NCBI RefSeq assembly: GCF_051014445.1
Contig: NC_135137.1
Location: forward strand, 33,047,501 to 33,111,500
Direction of reading: 5' to 3'
Origin: Colletes latitarsis
Lineage: Eukaryota; Arthropoda; Insecta; Hymenoptera; Colletidae
Length of the DNA: 64,000 nucleotides
Shown here: positions 48,073-61,200 of the stretch, in pieces
Numbering within the stretch: position 1 is the first letter of the stretch
How the letters are laid out: each line of letters opens with the position of its first letter
The notes under the pieces: generated by a model
Database searches by the model: none
Seen by the model: the letters and a program-made list of their open reading frames with translations, nothing else
Told to the model about the DNA's origin: nothing
Program-made: the position numbers and the translations under genes

Positions 48073-49634
48073 CAGGGTGTTCGGCCAACCCTGGGAAAAA
48101 TTGTAATGAGAGATTCTTGAGGCCAAAATAAGACAAAAATCAAGAATACTAATTTATTGATGGAGGCTTCGTTAAAAAGTTATTAACCTTTAAAGTTACG
48201 CTCGTAATGAATTTTTTTCTCGAAACTGGATAGGATTTCGGGGGTATGTCTATTCACAGAAAATGATTGCAATTGACCCCTGCAACCGAAAATAATTTTT
48301 TTAGAACGATTTGAAATTTTTTTTTTTCGCCGAAAAATTTAGGCACCTACCCCTGGTCGATTTTTCTTAAAAATTCGTTTTTCATTTTTAGTAATTTTGT
48401 TTGACGCCCTACGGAAAAGTTGTCTAATACTTTTTCGTAGGTATCCATGGGCTCTACTTCAGGAAAAAGTTTCATTGAAATATATTCACTATCGTAGGAG
48501 TTATGGCTGTTTGAAAATTGGACTAATTTTATGAGATTTTTCTCATTTTGCGGGGTCAAGGACCAACTTTTCGAATATTTTTGCGATTTGTACATATTCT
48601 CCATCAAAATACGCGTAGTTTGCTTTTTTAAACATTAAAATTGTCTAATCCGTTCAGAAGTTATGACGTTTTAAAGATTCGCATGAAAATTCGGGCAGAC
48701 ATTTCTAGCCAGAAATTATATTTTCGGTAAGGAATTTTTTTCTCGAAACTGAGTAGGATTTTGGGGGTATATCTATTCACCAAAAATGATTGCAATTGCC
48801 CCCCGGAACCGAAAATAATTTTTTTAGACAGATTTCAAATTTTTTTTTTTCGCCGAAAAATTTAGGCACCTACCTCCTGTCGATTTTTCTTAAAAATTCG
48901 TTTTCGATTTTTAGTAATTTTGTTTGACGCCCTACAGAAAAGTTGTCTAATACTTTTTTGTAGATACCCATGAGCTCTACTTTAGAAAAAAGTTTCATTG
49001 AAATATATTCACTATTGTAGGAGTTATAGCCGTTTGAAAATTGGACCATTTTTATGGGGTTTTTCTAATTTTACGGGGTCAAGGAACAACTTTTTCAATA
49101 TTTTCGGAATTTCTACATATTGCCCATGAAAGTACGCGTTGTTTGCTTTTTTAAACATTAAAATCCTCCAATCCGTTCAGAACTTATGACGTTTTAAAGA
49201 TACGCATGAAATTTTGAAGTGACATTTATGGTCAAACAATGTAATTTCAGTGAAGAATTTTTTTCTCGAAAATGGTTAGGATTTCGAAGGTATGCATATT
49301 AACCAAAAATGATTGTAATTGATCTGCGCAACCGAAAATAATTTTTTTAGAACGATTTGAAATTTTTTTTTCCATCGAAAAATTTCACACCTTCTCGAAT
49401 TTTTTTCTCGAAAGTGGGTAGGATTTCGAGGATATGTTTAATGACCAAAAATGATTGTAATTGACCCCCGCAATCGAAAATAATTTTTCCAGAACGATTT
49501 GAAATTTTTTAATTCAATTGTTAATAACTTTTTCACGAAGCCTCCATCAACAAATTGGTATTCTTCATTTTCATCTTATTTTGATCTCTAGAATCCCCCA
49601 TTAAAATTTTTCTCAGGGGTGGTCGAACACCCTA
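48073..49634 (+). mobile_element. TIR-family element, copy F (longest copy, duplicated module)
   Basis: The left end is CAGGGTGTTCGGCCAACCCT and the right end is GGTCGAACACCCTA, with TA (or TATA) on both sides. At 1562 bp it is the longest copy and it holds the interior module twice: about 48220-48720 and 48730-49250. Each module contains TTTGACGCCCTAC, AAAAGTTGTCTAATACTTTT and a TATATTCACTAT stretch. An 86-codon minus-strand open frame at 48607-48347 is the counterpart of the one in copy A. It lies in the 15.6-kb FERM intron. Confidence 0.88.
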
Positions 49635-52109
49635 TATACTCCGAATTCTCATAAGAATTTTCTATGAACGAGATAGAAGCTTTCTTACAATCGTTAAAGT
49701 GTTCATTCTTCATCCCGTATTAGAATTTACAAAAACACCACTGTTTCTTGTCAAATAGAAAGGACACACATTCGATAGATGCAACTGGTTTCTCTTAAAA
49801 AGCTCACGGGGCACTCGGTTATCCATCTTTTCAAACTTTACATTTAATGAACCTCCGACGTGATTCGTGAACAGTTACATCTGTTATAGAAATTTATAGA
49901 AATTTTTATGAATCCTAATAAGTGTCGAGAGATGTCTAAAAGAGCTTCCTTGAACCATCGGGAGTGCTAATAATCGGTTAGTGGATTCGTGAGGCTCCAA
50001 TTTTCGAAAACTGTGCGGGGTTCGCAAAATGTCTAATAAACGTGTCTGGTGTAGCAGACAAGAGTATCGATTTCCTGTGATCATAAGGAAACACCTCTCG
50101 TGCGCTTCCGACGAGCAAAGATTGGACTCTCCGGTATAGATTAGCGTGAACCGTGGCAATTAAGGCTCGAGCATGCAATTATCTACCAAAAATGAAAATT
50201 ATAGAGAGCATTGTACGGCCTCTCGGCAGGCCATTTCTCGAACTTTTCACTTTCGTGTCTTAAATGTTGGTTATTTAAATTCTGGATTTCCAAAATAAAA
50301 AAAAAGGAATCCAAACGATCGTGTTAGTTTAATTTCTTTCGCAAGAATATTTTCTCATTTCACATATTGGTAGATGCTAACTTTTTAAAAATAGGATCGA
50401 ATTAAGCTCGAGGAGTGCTCTCGTATTTATCTTAACGAAATTAGTGATCCAAAATGAACTTAAAATTGAGAAACATTACAGAACAAAATGAAGAATACAT
50501 TGTATTTATTTTATGGCCACGGTGCATCGTGTTTGGATTTTATTGTTTCTACCAACGGCAGCGTGCAATTTTAATTGAGAATATTTCCGTGTCTGTTTAC
50601 GATCGCATAAGCTCGCGAAATCACATTCGTTGGTCTTTTTTTCATCACGGTAGCGTAGCGAACGTTAGGGGGCTCCGTGGTCTTGGCTATCGTTACTAAT
50701 GTCCGCCCACGAGCCTCGAGAAGACTCGTAACTTCCTTCTTCTCCGACTTCCAGGGGCTCTCGACGACGTTTCATTGACGTTGCAATATCGTATCTAGCT
50801 TCCCACCGACGCGATACACATACAGAACCCTGTTTATTCCCGCGTGCAGTGCACATACCCGGCACAGTTAGGTGTATTTCGATATTCGCCCGTGTAATCT
50901 CTCGTAATTGGTAACGCGATATGGAAATTGATAACGCGAAACTTGGCGGAGTAGCGTCGCGACTCGATGGACCATCATACGCGCGAAAGTAATTGAATTC
51001 GATAGTAACTTTTTACTAAACGCGTAAGGTAAACAAAAATCGATAAATATCATCTAATATTCGAGAAATGGAGCTTGTCGAATTCCTCTTTTATTTGCGT
51101 TTACCCTGCGACTGATTTCAACTTATCAACATCCTTTATTTTTGCTCTTCATCCGTTTTATCCTCTATTTTTATTTCTATTTAGCAACAAAGTTGGAAGA
51201 TAGAGATTAAAATTGTATGAATTAAATTAATTGCAATTCGTCTTAATTTATCTTTTTCTTGACAACAACGTGCCAGACGCACACTTCTGTTCTCGCGTGT
51301 TTTATTTTTTGTTTCTTTGATCTCGATTTGCATCTAAATCATCTCAGATCAATTCCTCGCGTCCGCATCGTTCTCCAGAGCCACTTCCGTTATTCGAGTA
51401 CTTCAACCTACAAAACCGAGTTGGTAAATCGATGACAACGATACACCTTCGACAGTAAATTTCTCAACACATAACAGTATTCATGCTCGATATAATGCTG
51501 CGAATTGTCCCACATATACGCGTTTCACGTTCAGACCACGGCCATATTTCAACCTTTATCTGATAGAATCTGGTTAAAACGACTCGTACGACTCTTTTAA
51601 ATAGTTGCACATGAGTGAGTGTAACATTTATCGGTGGGATTGTATACTGCTCTTTACATTTTCGGTCAGACTGTAGCTTCATTCATTCGGACATGCTAAC
51701 AAAAGAATAACAATATGAAAAGCATAGATTTCTTTTATAATTATGCAACTTTTCTACGTCTTTTATTGTTTTGAAAACATTGTACAAGAAAGCAAAATAC
51801 TTCTTTGAAGGGATTCAGCGCCGCCAAAAAATGGTTTCTCGTTACGAGTGAACTAGTCTACGGGTCGTATGAATACAAATAAGCGTAGCCTTATCTTTGA
51901 AAAATTCAAAGCAAATACTCTTAGCGGTATGAATGAAAGTTGAAGTAAAACCTTCTACTTACGAGTGTAGAGCGAATGCTTTGACAGGAAAGGTTCTGCT
52001 CAAGCTATGCATATTTTGCATGAATAAAATTAAGCTTTTACTTTGAATTATAAACACAGTCTTTGGAAAACACGAATCTTGCCAGACCGTAGATTCGCTT
52101 GCAAAGAAT

Positions 52110-52614
52110 GTGTTCGACTAATTTTCGAACTAGTATTCCATTCCCGATTCTAAATCGAAGAATGCTTCGAGTGTAGTAAATTTCCCATTTGTTAAGATTT
52201 TGCGTTTCTTTCGTGAAACTCAAACCGTGAAATTAATCAAGCAAAGAGGATCTTCTGGCCATCGATTAATTCAGGAGCAACGAAGGTCTGGGATTATTGG
52301 CGGCCATATTTTTCTCGCGACAAATTCTAATAAAATTCCCTAGTTTCACAATTTTTTAAGATTTTAATCTATATGTTAATCTTAATGTGTTCGACTAATT
52401 TTCATTTCAACTAACTAGTGTTCCATTCCCGATTCTAAATCAAAGAATGCTTCGAGTGTAATAAAATTTCCTATTTTTTAAGATTTTGCGTTTCTTTCGT
52501 GAAACTCAAAGCGTGAAATTAATCGAGCACCGAGGATCTTCTGGCCATCGATTAATTCGGTAGCAACGAAGGTCTGTGATTATTAGTGGCCATATTTTTC
52601 TCGCGAGAAATTCT
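52110..52614. repeat. Tandem duplication, two units, period about 277 bp
   Basis: GTGTTCGACTAATTTTC starts at 52110 and 52387. Both units contain TTCCATTCCCGATTCTAAAT, AGAATGCTTCGAGTGTA, AAGATTTTGCGTTTCTTTCG, GGATCTTCTGGCCATCGATT, GCAACGAAGGTCTG and GCGGCCATATTTTTCTCGCG or near matches. Confidence 0.94.
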
Positions 52615-55289
52615 CGAAGAACGCCTTGTTTTCCCGCTTGCCGATGAGAATACCCCCTTAACGCGGTAGAAATCCCCGGCTGTTCCGCGGCACAATATAA
52701 CAGGATACGAGATGCAGACAGTACGACTGGATCGCGAGACATAAAACCGTGGTTCGTGGGTCGGCGCGGACGAAAGGGGGACCAAGGGATAAGGCGCTGT
52801 CGCCGATGGTTCTCCACTTTTGCCTGCACGTGGTTCCACGGCCGTTGCTGTCGTGCAAATGCAAAAAGATACGTCACGTCACGCCGCAGCGCGCCCATAA
52901 CGCGCGGAATATAGGATATACGATACGAAACCAGACAGAGAGAGAGAGAAGGAGCTTTTTTGCATTCGAACCTTCTTCGAGATCGTCGCCAGAGTCGGGG
53001 AAATTTTATTTTCGAACCAGTGAAAATTTTTCGTTCGTCCTTACGCCGACTTCCGGTCGCGTTTCGTTCGAGAAATCGCGTCTTGGTTCTCGAAAATTCT
53101 CGAGAAAAGAAGTATTGCAAGATTTATGTTTCTGGAGCGATGTCCATGACATTTGTCAAAAAACAGAAGAAATGTTTAAACTGATCGATATCAGAATTTA
53201 TAATTTTAATAAAGTTTATACCATCTCCTTGGGTTGCGTTTGCACAGCACTTGAATCTTCGTACACATTTAGTACCGACGAAGAAACCGCTTTTTTAATA
53301 CTTCGTTATATCGAGAACTTATTCAGACTGAAATATAATTTAAAATTGCATAAATATTCAAACTGGTTTCGCAAAGGTTCTTAAATGTAATCGTTGAACG
53401 TCAGTTTATTATCTCGTATACCGGGGACCGAGAAGTCAGTTTGACCAGCGCAAGTAGTGCAATTCAGTGTCAGAAGTAAATTGAGAAATCGAAGATCGCG
53501 CGTACGTTTAACTCTAACGAAAAAAAACCCTGATTGCTCTCGCGAGTGTGTTTCGAGTCGACGATGAAACGCGATACGGATAAAATGAGTTTACGAACCC
53601 CTCGCGTAGCAAAAGGTTATAAAATTTCAAGCTTGCCGTTGAGCGCGGCGTATAAAGTTGATAAATTGTTAGTCGTTAATAATGAAACTAATATTAAACG
53701 CAAAATACGTCAAAATTTATGATGTCTCGAAGTTGGAATAAGAGAAAAGAAAATTAGCGAAGCGTCGTCCTTCGTAGAATGAAACGTGATATGTAAATGT
53801 GAGGAATTAACCTTTAACAAACTCAAGATTTTTATGGGTTCTGTTAACAATATTTCTGAAGGTATTTTTTATTAAAATGACAAATTGACCTGTCCTTACA
53901 AAAATGATAAAATAATCACAGGTGTTCTTCCCAAAAATTTTACAATAACGTGCAGTAAAATTCACGCGAAGTATACGTGCTTTGTAAAACACCTAAATAA
54001 ATTTTCGATGACCCCGGATGGGTGGGGGGAGGGGTAGGCGTTGGACAAAACTGCATCTTTCTCGGCGGGGATAAACGGTCGTCGATTTTCAAATTTTATG
54101 TACGCGAAAACACGCCGTTGTCGCGAAATTTAGCATAACGCGGAGGATTTTTCGGGGGAGGCGTCGGCGCTCGCTTGGGAGCGATCGTTGCTCGCGAGTC
54201 TCGAAATTCCAGGGAATTCCAGACTTGTCCGGTAGCACTTGAGAATTCCGAGTGCGTCGAAATTGTTCGTTTCTGCGTTCGTTCGTGCGTACGTTCCTTC
54301 CGATTGTCGCGTTATCGTTGCCTCGGCAAGTGTCGCTTCTACGCGCGAACGAACTGGAGGAACGGGTCTGAAAGTTGGGGAAACCAAGGGAAAAACGATG
54401 AAAACGAAAGGACCTCGGGCGTCGAAGAAAATGCTGAGAGCAAAAGAGGATGATGCAAATTTGTTGCATTTTACTCTTCGTACCAAAGTACCCAACTTAT
54501 AAATTTCGGTGTCGTCCAAAAATTAAATTCCGTCTAGAATACCAAAGAGTTACTTCGTAGAACAATTACGTGGCGGACCACGTGTAGTAAAGTAGCTGGG
54601 GAACAAAAAATCTGCTCACTGGCCTCGAAAACGAAACGAAAGATTAACGCGTTCGCGACGCGTAACGAAGGGACCCAGAAACGAGAGTGAAGTTCATAGA
54701 GCGCGGAGAGAGCGAAATAAAAAGCGGGAAGAACGGGTAAAAAGTACGTTAACCATCGTTCCGAAACACTTTGAAGCTGCGCCTCCTTTTGGTATCGCAC
54801 GCGAGTGGTATTTACTTTGCATAAGTTGCGCGAGACCGCAAAAACCCGGGGGAAACGAGGAATGCTGGAAACGCGATGTAAATGGAGGCAGCACGCGAAG
54901 CGTAGTGGGATCAGCTTCAGCGATAGCAATTCCTTCGGAGTTCGCGGGAGAGAGAGATAGGGAGAGAGAAAGAGAGACACACCGGGACGATAAAAACGGC
55001 GCAAGAAACCGGACGAAACTGAACGAACCGAGGAAACGCGGAGGACGTCTTTATCTGGACTTGAAAATGGAGATAGGAAGAAGAATCGAAAGAGATAAAA
55101 ACCCGAGTAGACAATCCCTTCGTAACCCGTTCAAAGGACGATGTTGGTAAAGTCTGCCAGTTAACGATAAATCAACTGTTACCTGGAATGTACCGATAAC
55201 TGTCATTCCGCGACAGAAAACGAATAGAGAACGTAGAATGATATTCTTTCGTTAGAGCCTTTGCTTTTGAGATAGCTGACGTTGGGAAT

Positions 55290-55535
55290 TCATTAGGTTC
55301 GCGCGAGATTGAGTATGCCTTGTCTAACGTGTCTGTCCATTACTCGTTATTTCTACTTGTGTTGGGTGTTTGTATCGACGCAAGCGTTGGCACGACATTA
55401 TACGCGAAAACTGGTTCTAACTAGTCGGGGAACGGCGAAATCGACGAAAAATGGATAATAACGTACCTGGAGTGTTGCAGAACACAGACACAAGTGGAGG
55501 TAGTTAGTAATGAACAGACATATCGACTACGCCAA
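55290..55535. repeat. Inverted-repeat element of about 240 bp (candidate MITE)
   Basis: The left arm GTGTCTGTCCATTACTCG then TTTCTACTTGTGT (about 55330-55365) is mirrored by ACACAAGTGGAGG then TTAGTAATGAACAGACAT (about 55487-55523). Related single arms lie near 830-880 and 61915-61975. There is no clear target duplication and no coding capacity. Confidence 0.5.
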
Positions 55536-58151
55536 AGTTCCATATTCTCGAGTCTTTTTCTCGCGTGAATCGCAAGACTGCTACAATGGGAATTACAGTA
55601 ATATAAAAATGTAAGGAGAAAATGAATTTAACATTTTTTGTATCTCATCCCCTCTTGAACATTGAAAATCTGTTTAAAAAATAAATAAAACTAACTTTTA
55701 AATTGGAAGGAACACATGGTGAGGTACTACATAAAATATGAGACTTTGGTATATTTTTTATTACTAGCCTTTATGAATGTATGAAATATAGTTTCAATAT
55801 TCCTCTCGAAAACACAATCTTTTATTTTTCTTTGATGATTTTTTCAATAAACAAATAATCTCGGGAACAACCCCAATTAACAAGGACAAAAGAGGAAAAA
55901 TCTCTTACCTTTTATTTATTTATTTTGTTTTATATATACACACACATTTAAGCAGAAACTAAAAGAAACTATTGTAACAGGGGTCTCTAGAATGAAATAG
56001 TAATGCAAATATGTAGGATGGTGACTATATGGCGAGGGTTAATATAAACTTGTAAGGCATTCACTTTCATCGATATTGTTATTGATTATCTCAGAGATAT
56101 TATATGATTAAGACGTATACGTCATCTTGCGAAGAAACTAAAATTATTTGTTAAAATGAGGGTTAAATAAAGGGTTAAGAAAGAAAAGAAAGTAATTTCC
56201 ACGGTCGTAGGTGCAATCTGTTACTTATTTATCGAGATTCTGCACCGTTCCATATTTCGTAAAACCTTGCATGTTGATTCACATTTTTTGTCCCCCCTGA
56301 CGAGTGCCAAAAGCCATCTTTTGGAACACTGTATACCGTCGATGGCCCGTTAATAAGTGGTACTCCGCGATCATGTAACACGGTAAAAGAAAGCAAGACG
56401 AAGGCTTACGAGAAGAACAAGACCGTACGGTGGAAGAGGGGAGAAAAAGAGAAAATGAGGGGAGAAGGACGAGGTTAAACGACGGAGGAATACGAGGAAG
56501 ACGGGGGAACAAGAAAGCGGGCTGATTAAGGTGATGACTGGAAAAGGAAGAAAAGACGAGCTTAACAAATGAGATTTTAATGATTCGACGATAATATATC
56601 GAATTTCTTCTGGTGTCGGAGGGGGTGGCGAGGAGGACAAAGCGCGAGTGTGTTTCCCGGCGCGTGGGCGGCATCGAGACGCTCGGAAAAACGAGAGAAC
56701 GGCGGTAAATCTTACCGAATTACCCTAAAAGGAATTTCGCGGGTAATCCTTGCATCGTCGGGCCGCCAGGGGAGGGAGAAAGGAGATAAGGCTTTCGAAG
56801 AAACAGAATTCGAAAAGGGGAAAAGTCCCTCGAGGGGATTCCGCCGCGCGACGCCGGTGAATTTACGGTCGGTCGGGAAATTATTCATGCGTTAATAAAC
56901 TGCGTTTGGAGATCGTGTATCAGCAAAGTGAAATAGGAAGAGAGACCTCGCCGAGCGAGGAAGGAAGCGACCGAGAATGCTTCGAGCGTGGATAGACTTT
57001 TTTTTTTATTTTATTTTTGAAACGCACACCGAGCACCGGAAGTCAGGGGAGAAAGCCATTTTGCAGGCGAGAGATTTTTTCGTTTATTCCCGGACAATAT
57101 TTCATTGGATTTTTAACTCGATCGTATCTGGCGAGCAATGGTATTTAAAAAAGTGCAAATTTACTGATTTGCAAAATTGCAAGAAGAGTTAACACTAACT
57201 GCTTGTTTTATTACTGTTTATCATTACTATTCCACAGTGGTTGTTCAAAATAAATTCCTTTTCCAAACCTTTGCACCGCCCTCCGTTTCGCGCGTATTTT
57301 CCACTGTTTTTTTTTGCTATTTGTTATAATTGCACAAAAATCCGCCGCCTAGTAATAACTCAGTACCATGTTCCGGGTTAACGACGTCGTAAGACTTCAA
57401 GATGCATTAAAATAACGAGTTAGACCGCTGGTATGACTTTCTCGTTACCGCGCCAAATCGAATAAAAGGTCCTTCGGATTAAATTCGTATTTAACATAAT
57501 ATCAAACTTAAAAAGTGTGAACGTTCGCGCAAAGTCGACATACCTGGAATAAAACTAGTTCCGTTCCGCGAACGCGCGAAGAAATATCTCGAAGCCAAGA
57601 CGAGAGTGTATTGTCTCCGGTTCGCCGCTGATTGATCGCGTTCCGCGGACGGAAAAGCGAACGAACGCGATGTAACTGCTAGGAAAAATGAAAGCGAGCG
57701 TGGCGGACGAGCAAAGAAAGAGACGGCGGGAGAGATTGGCAGGCAGAAAACGAAAGAAAAAGCGCGGAGAAGCGTTCGAACGAAAAGGAATTTACGCGAG
57801 GGAACGTTCCGCGATGAAAAGAGACGGAATATGACACCGGGAAAGAAAGGCTGGCAACGGATGGTGCAGGAAGAGGAGGTGAAAAAAAAAAACTGACAAG
57901 TCCTTTAACGATGACTTTACAAGAAGAGAAACCGCGAGGGCAACGATGGTAAAACCGAAGTTCGCGGTAGGACGAGCCCGCAAGGCTGACCCCATCGTGA
58001 CTTACGCTTCTTTCCCTTTTTGTCCTTCCTCGTCGTTTCCCTTTGCTCGTCTTATATGACGTCCTTGTCACACGTCATTAACCCAACCGCGCGAAATGTA
58101 TCGTTCGAAGACTGTGCTTCCGGTTAAAAGTGTGACTTTTCTGCTTCGCAG

Positions 58152-58249
58152 GTACCAGTTTTTCCTGCAGGTCAAACAAGACATTCTGCAAGGAAGACTG
58201 CCTGTCTCGTTCGACCTGGCCGCGGAACTTGGGGCCTACGTCGTTCAAT
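58152..58249 (+). CDS. EPB41L4A: FERM-domain gene, internal exon c (F2 lobe), band 4.1-like 4
   Basis: This exon has 98 nt. The acceptor is CTTCGCAG ending at 58151 and the donor is GTAAGT at 58250. The first G completes the Arg codon of the previous exon. The reading then gives YQFFLQVKQDILQGRLPVSF followed by DLAAELGAYVVQ, and a final T starts a codon that should be Ser (family: VQSELGDYD). The peptide is the start of the F2 (acyl-CoA-binding-protein-like) lobe. The run FFLQVKQD-LQGRLP is the strongest evidence for EPB41L4A rather than another FERM gene. No stop interrupts the joined three-exon reading of about 113 residues, and all splice sites are canonical, so the gene looks intact. The next exon (rest of F2, F3/PH-like lobe) was not found before the end of the window. 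Confidence 0.92.
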
Positions 58250-61200
58250 GTAAGTATTTCATTCGAAATAATATTTAATGTAGTCGAATAAATCATTTAT
58301 TAACAACACAAAATATGACACAGGTGAATAAACTCGGAGTACAAAAGTAGCAGGTTTTCTATAATTTTGGAAACAGTTGTTCTTTAAACGTGAAATATAA
58401 TCGTGTATGCACATTGTCTCTTTCAAGATGGACGTCGAATAGCTGCGAATGATTTACGGTATTTCGTTCGTTGAAAGGATGCAGGTGCGCTTAAATTGCA
58501 TCACTTAATTATATTATTTCTTCAAAGATAGAAATTCTAGCTTGCGTCATTATGCGTTGCTCGAATGGGAAACGTATAATTTTCTGAACAAATGCATCGT
58601 GCACCGTGCTACGGAAACGAACGTAGCGAGGCGCAATCAATCAGACTGTTAATGTTCGCCCGATTTCTTTTCGCAACGAAGCTTCCTTCAGCCACCTTGA
58701 CGGGAAGATTATTACTGTTTCTAATGAACGTTATGATTAAAATAGGTGTCTTTAATTAAATCCGACGATATTAATCATCTCAAGGTCAAAGAAAGCTAGA
58801 CACGGAAGGACGAGACACGGCGATACTAATGTTCTCGAAAGCGTCCGTCTGTAAGCTTGGATTAATTTTTTACTTTCCCGGTTGTTATTGAATACACAAT
58901 AGCTTTTTGCTTTTAAGGTTGTTGGCGTTTCTTAAACGAGCTCATACATTATTTAAAGCCTCGATCGCCCGGCTTAGAACAAGTCATCCTTGTACCAGTC
59001 GTCTTATGAATTCTTTGTTTTTTAGAATTATACTTACGCTTTCGTTTCCCTGTTTCCTGTATGTTAATCGACGCGCTTTCTCAGATCACTGGACCAGTAA
59101 TCGACATACTGGTTTGATAACTCCAAAACAGCCACGAATGGCGTTGAGAACATGGTAATTACGATAATGAGTGCCCGAAGGCGAACGTGTAATTGGCAAT
59201 TATGATTTGTAGGTAAAATTATTTTTCCTGTTTAACCTTTTGCACTTTAAAAATTCATTTTAATGAATGTAACTGGCTACTCGAATTTTAAGGCGTATTA
59301 AAATTGTCCTTTTTCTCCGGAGAAAATAAATGATTGTTATTTTTAATTTCTTCATTTGTTTTGTTAGTTTGCGTTACTATACATAACCTTAAAGCAAAGA
59401 GTCGACAAGGTATTTAAAAGGCCATAATTTGGTGCTTAATAACGTATATTTTTTCCAAGTAAATGACTTCAGAATATTCTGCGTACGAAAGTAGTACGGT
59501 AAAAATTTCGAAGAGATATTTCACCGGAGATACTCGTCCCGATCGCATGACTCATCCTCCGCGACCATAACTTTCTGTTTCAACGATGCAAGCTTGCTCT
59601 TATTTATCAAACATTACAGTGGATGTATCGAAACTTATCTTGCAAAATCCTGGATACGAAAAGTGAGAAGGGACCAAAAAAAAATCACATATTTTTGAAA
59701 ATGTATAAAATTTTACACCATCGCTGATGACTCGATTTTCTCGTAAAGGAAGCTTTGAAAATAAATGTGTGCTGACTCGTGTCCCGCGAATGTTGCCGCG
59801 AGAAAAAGAAATAATAGCCGGAAGGAGAGGAGAATCGGAAGAAACGGTCGCGCCTGTGAGAAGAACGGGCAAATAGGAGATACGGCGACGCGGCGTAAGG
59901 GAAAATCGCTTAAGCAAGTAATCTCGGCGAGACAATTGCGAGCATAAACCTCAAATGACCTCCGAGTGCTCATCCCTCATTAAACGCGCCACTACAATTC
60001 TGAAAATGAGCCGTAACTCCTTTTGTTTCACTGCCAACAATTTGCTCGCGCTCGCGTCTTCCGGTACAATTCTTGCCCGTGAGTGTCCTTGAACGTCTGC
60101 ATGCAAAGAAGTCGTTCTGGTTTTCACTTCGGCGAACGCATTACGCGAAAAATAGACCGGATCGCGTTGTATAATACTTACAAAATTATACGAAACTCGC
60201 GAAACTGGTTCTGCATAATTATCGACGATAAGTACCTATTAATTAATAACGAGATTCCTCTGGTACGAGTAACGCCAATGTCATGGTCGTTTTAATTTTG
60301 CTCGTGTCAATGATCTGTTTCGAGTGGCGCGTACTCAGAGAATTGTATATTGAATATATCACGGTAATTCAACGATCTACGTTCGGATAGCTCTGTGATT
60401 TATAATAAAGTAGAAACGTAATTCATTTACGTTCGTATTCAAACGTATTCGACTGTTTAAAATTAAAATTAGATCCGACCAAGTGCTACGTGCAGATTTA
60501 TCCCACAAATATTTACGTTTTGATCTGTCCACGCAAATCAGCTTCAAGAACAACGTTTCCAGACAGTAATCAAAGCGCTCCTTTGAAGTTCGAACCGACC
60601 AATTACTCAGACTAATGTATACATCCGGTTTAATAGATATCTGGAATGAGTATTTCAATACTGATCTATTTATGCATCCAGCGAATTTATATTTAACGAA
60701 TCGCCAACTTACAGTAATTACTAGGAAAAATTGTCAGTACGGGCTATATTTAAAAATGTCAACAGTCTTTCACGGTTTAAACTACACGTAGAATTTCTTT
60801 TCGAGAGGACTTGGTTCCCGAGTGGTTCTCGCGACTCCTTAACCTCTTTCGAGACACTTTCACATACGTTGCATTTAGTTTTTTTCACTTATTTTAAATG
60901 TACACGGTGGTAACTGCCATCAGCGTGAATTCTTTATAATTAAATTTCCTAATGATATAATTTTTGGATAAAAAAAGTATGCAACTATGAGTCGTTGCAC
61001 CGTATTATTCTTATTTTGTTATTCTCTTTGCTCTATAACAACATTGCAATAAATTCGATAATGCGACAATGTTTTGTTGAGACGATACAAATCAGTTTGA
61101 ATTTTAGCCTATTTTGAGGTATTTTTTAAGTGTTTTATAAATGTAGAAAGAGAAAATGTATTGCTATTTGGATATTTGATTTTTGAGAAAGTACGTATCT

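Larger units (their letters stand above)
42533..58151 (+). other. Long intron of the FERM gene (about 15.6 kb)
   Basis: This is a phase-2 intron with GTGAGC donor and CGCAG acceptor. It holds TIR copies E and F, the tandem duplications at 42838, 44598 and 52110, the inverted-repeat element at 55290, and CpG-rich patches at 43300-43900, 44900-45300, 52600-53100, 54000-55150 and 56280-57000. Purine-rich + strand tracts lie at about 54930-55100, 56390-56580 and 57690-57900. A 211-codon open frame at 52749-53384 and others in the patches show no known domain, and no further FERM exon is missing from the reading here. Confidence 0.75.

Noticed and set aside
52749..53384. 211-codon + frame overlapping a 204-codon - frame
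   Set aside because: Both strands are open in the GC-rich half and neither has a recognisable family; the AT-rich tail of the + frame looks random. It lies inside the FERM intron.
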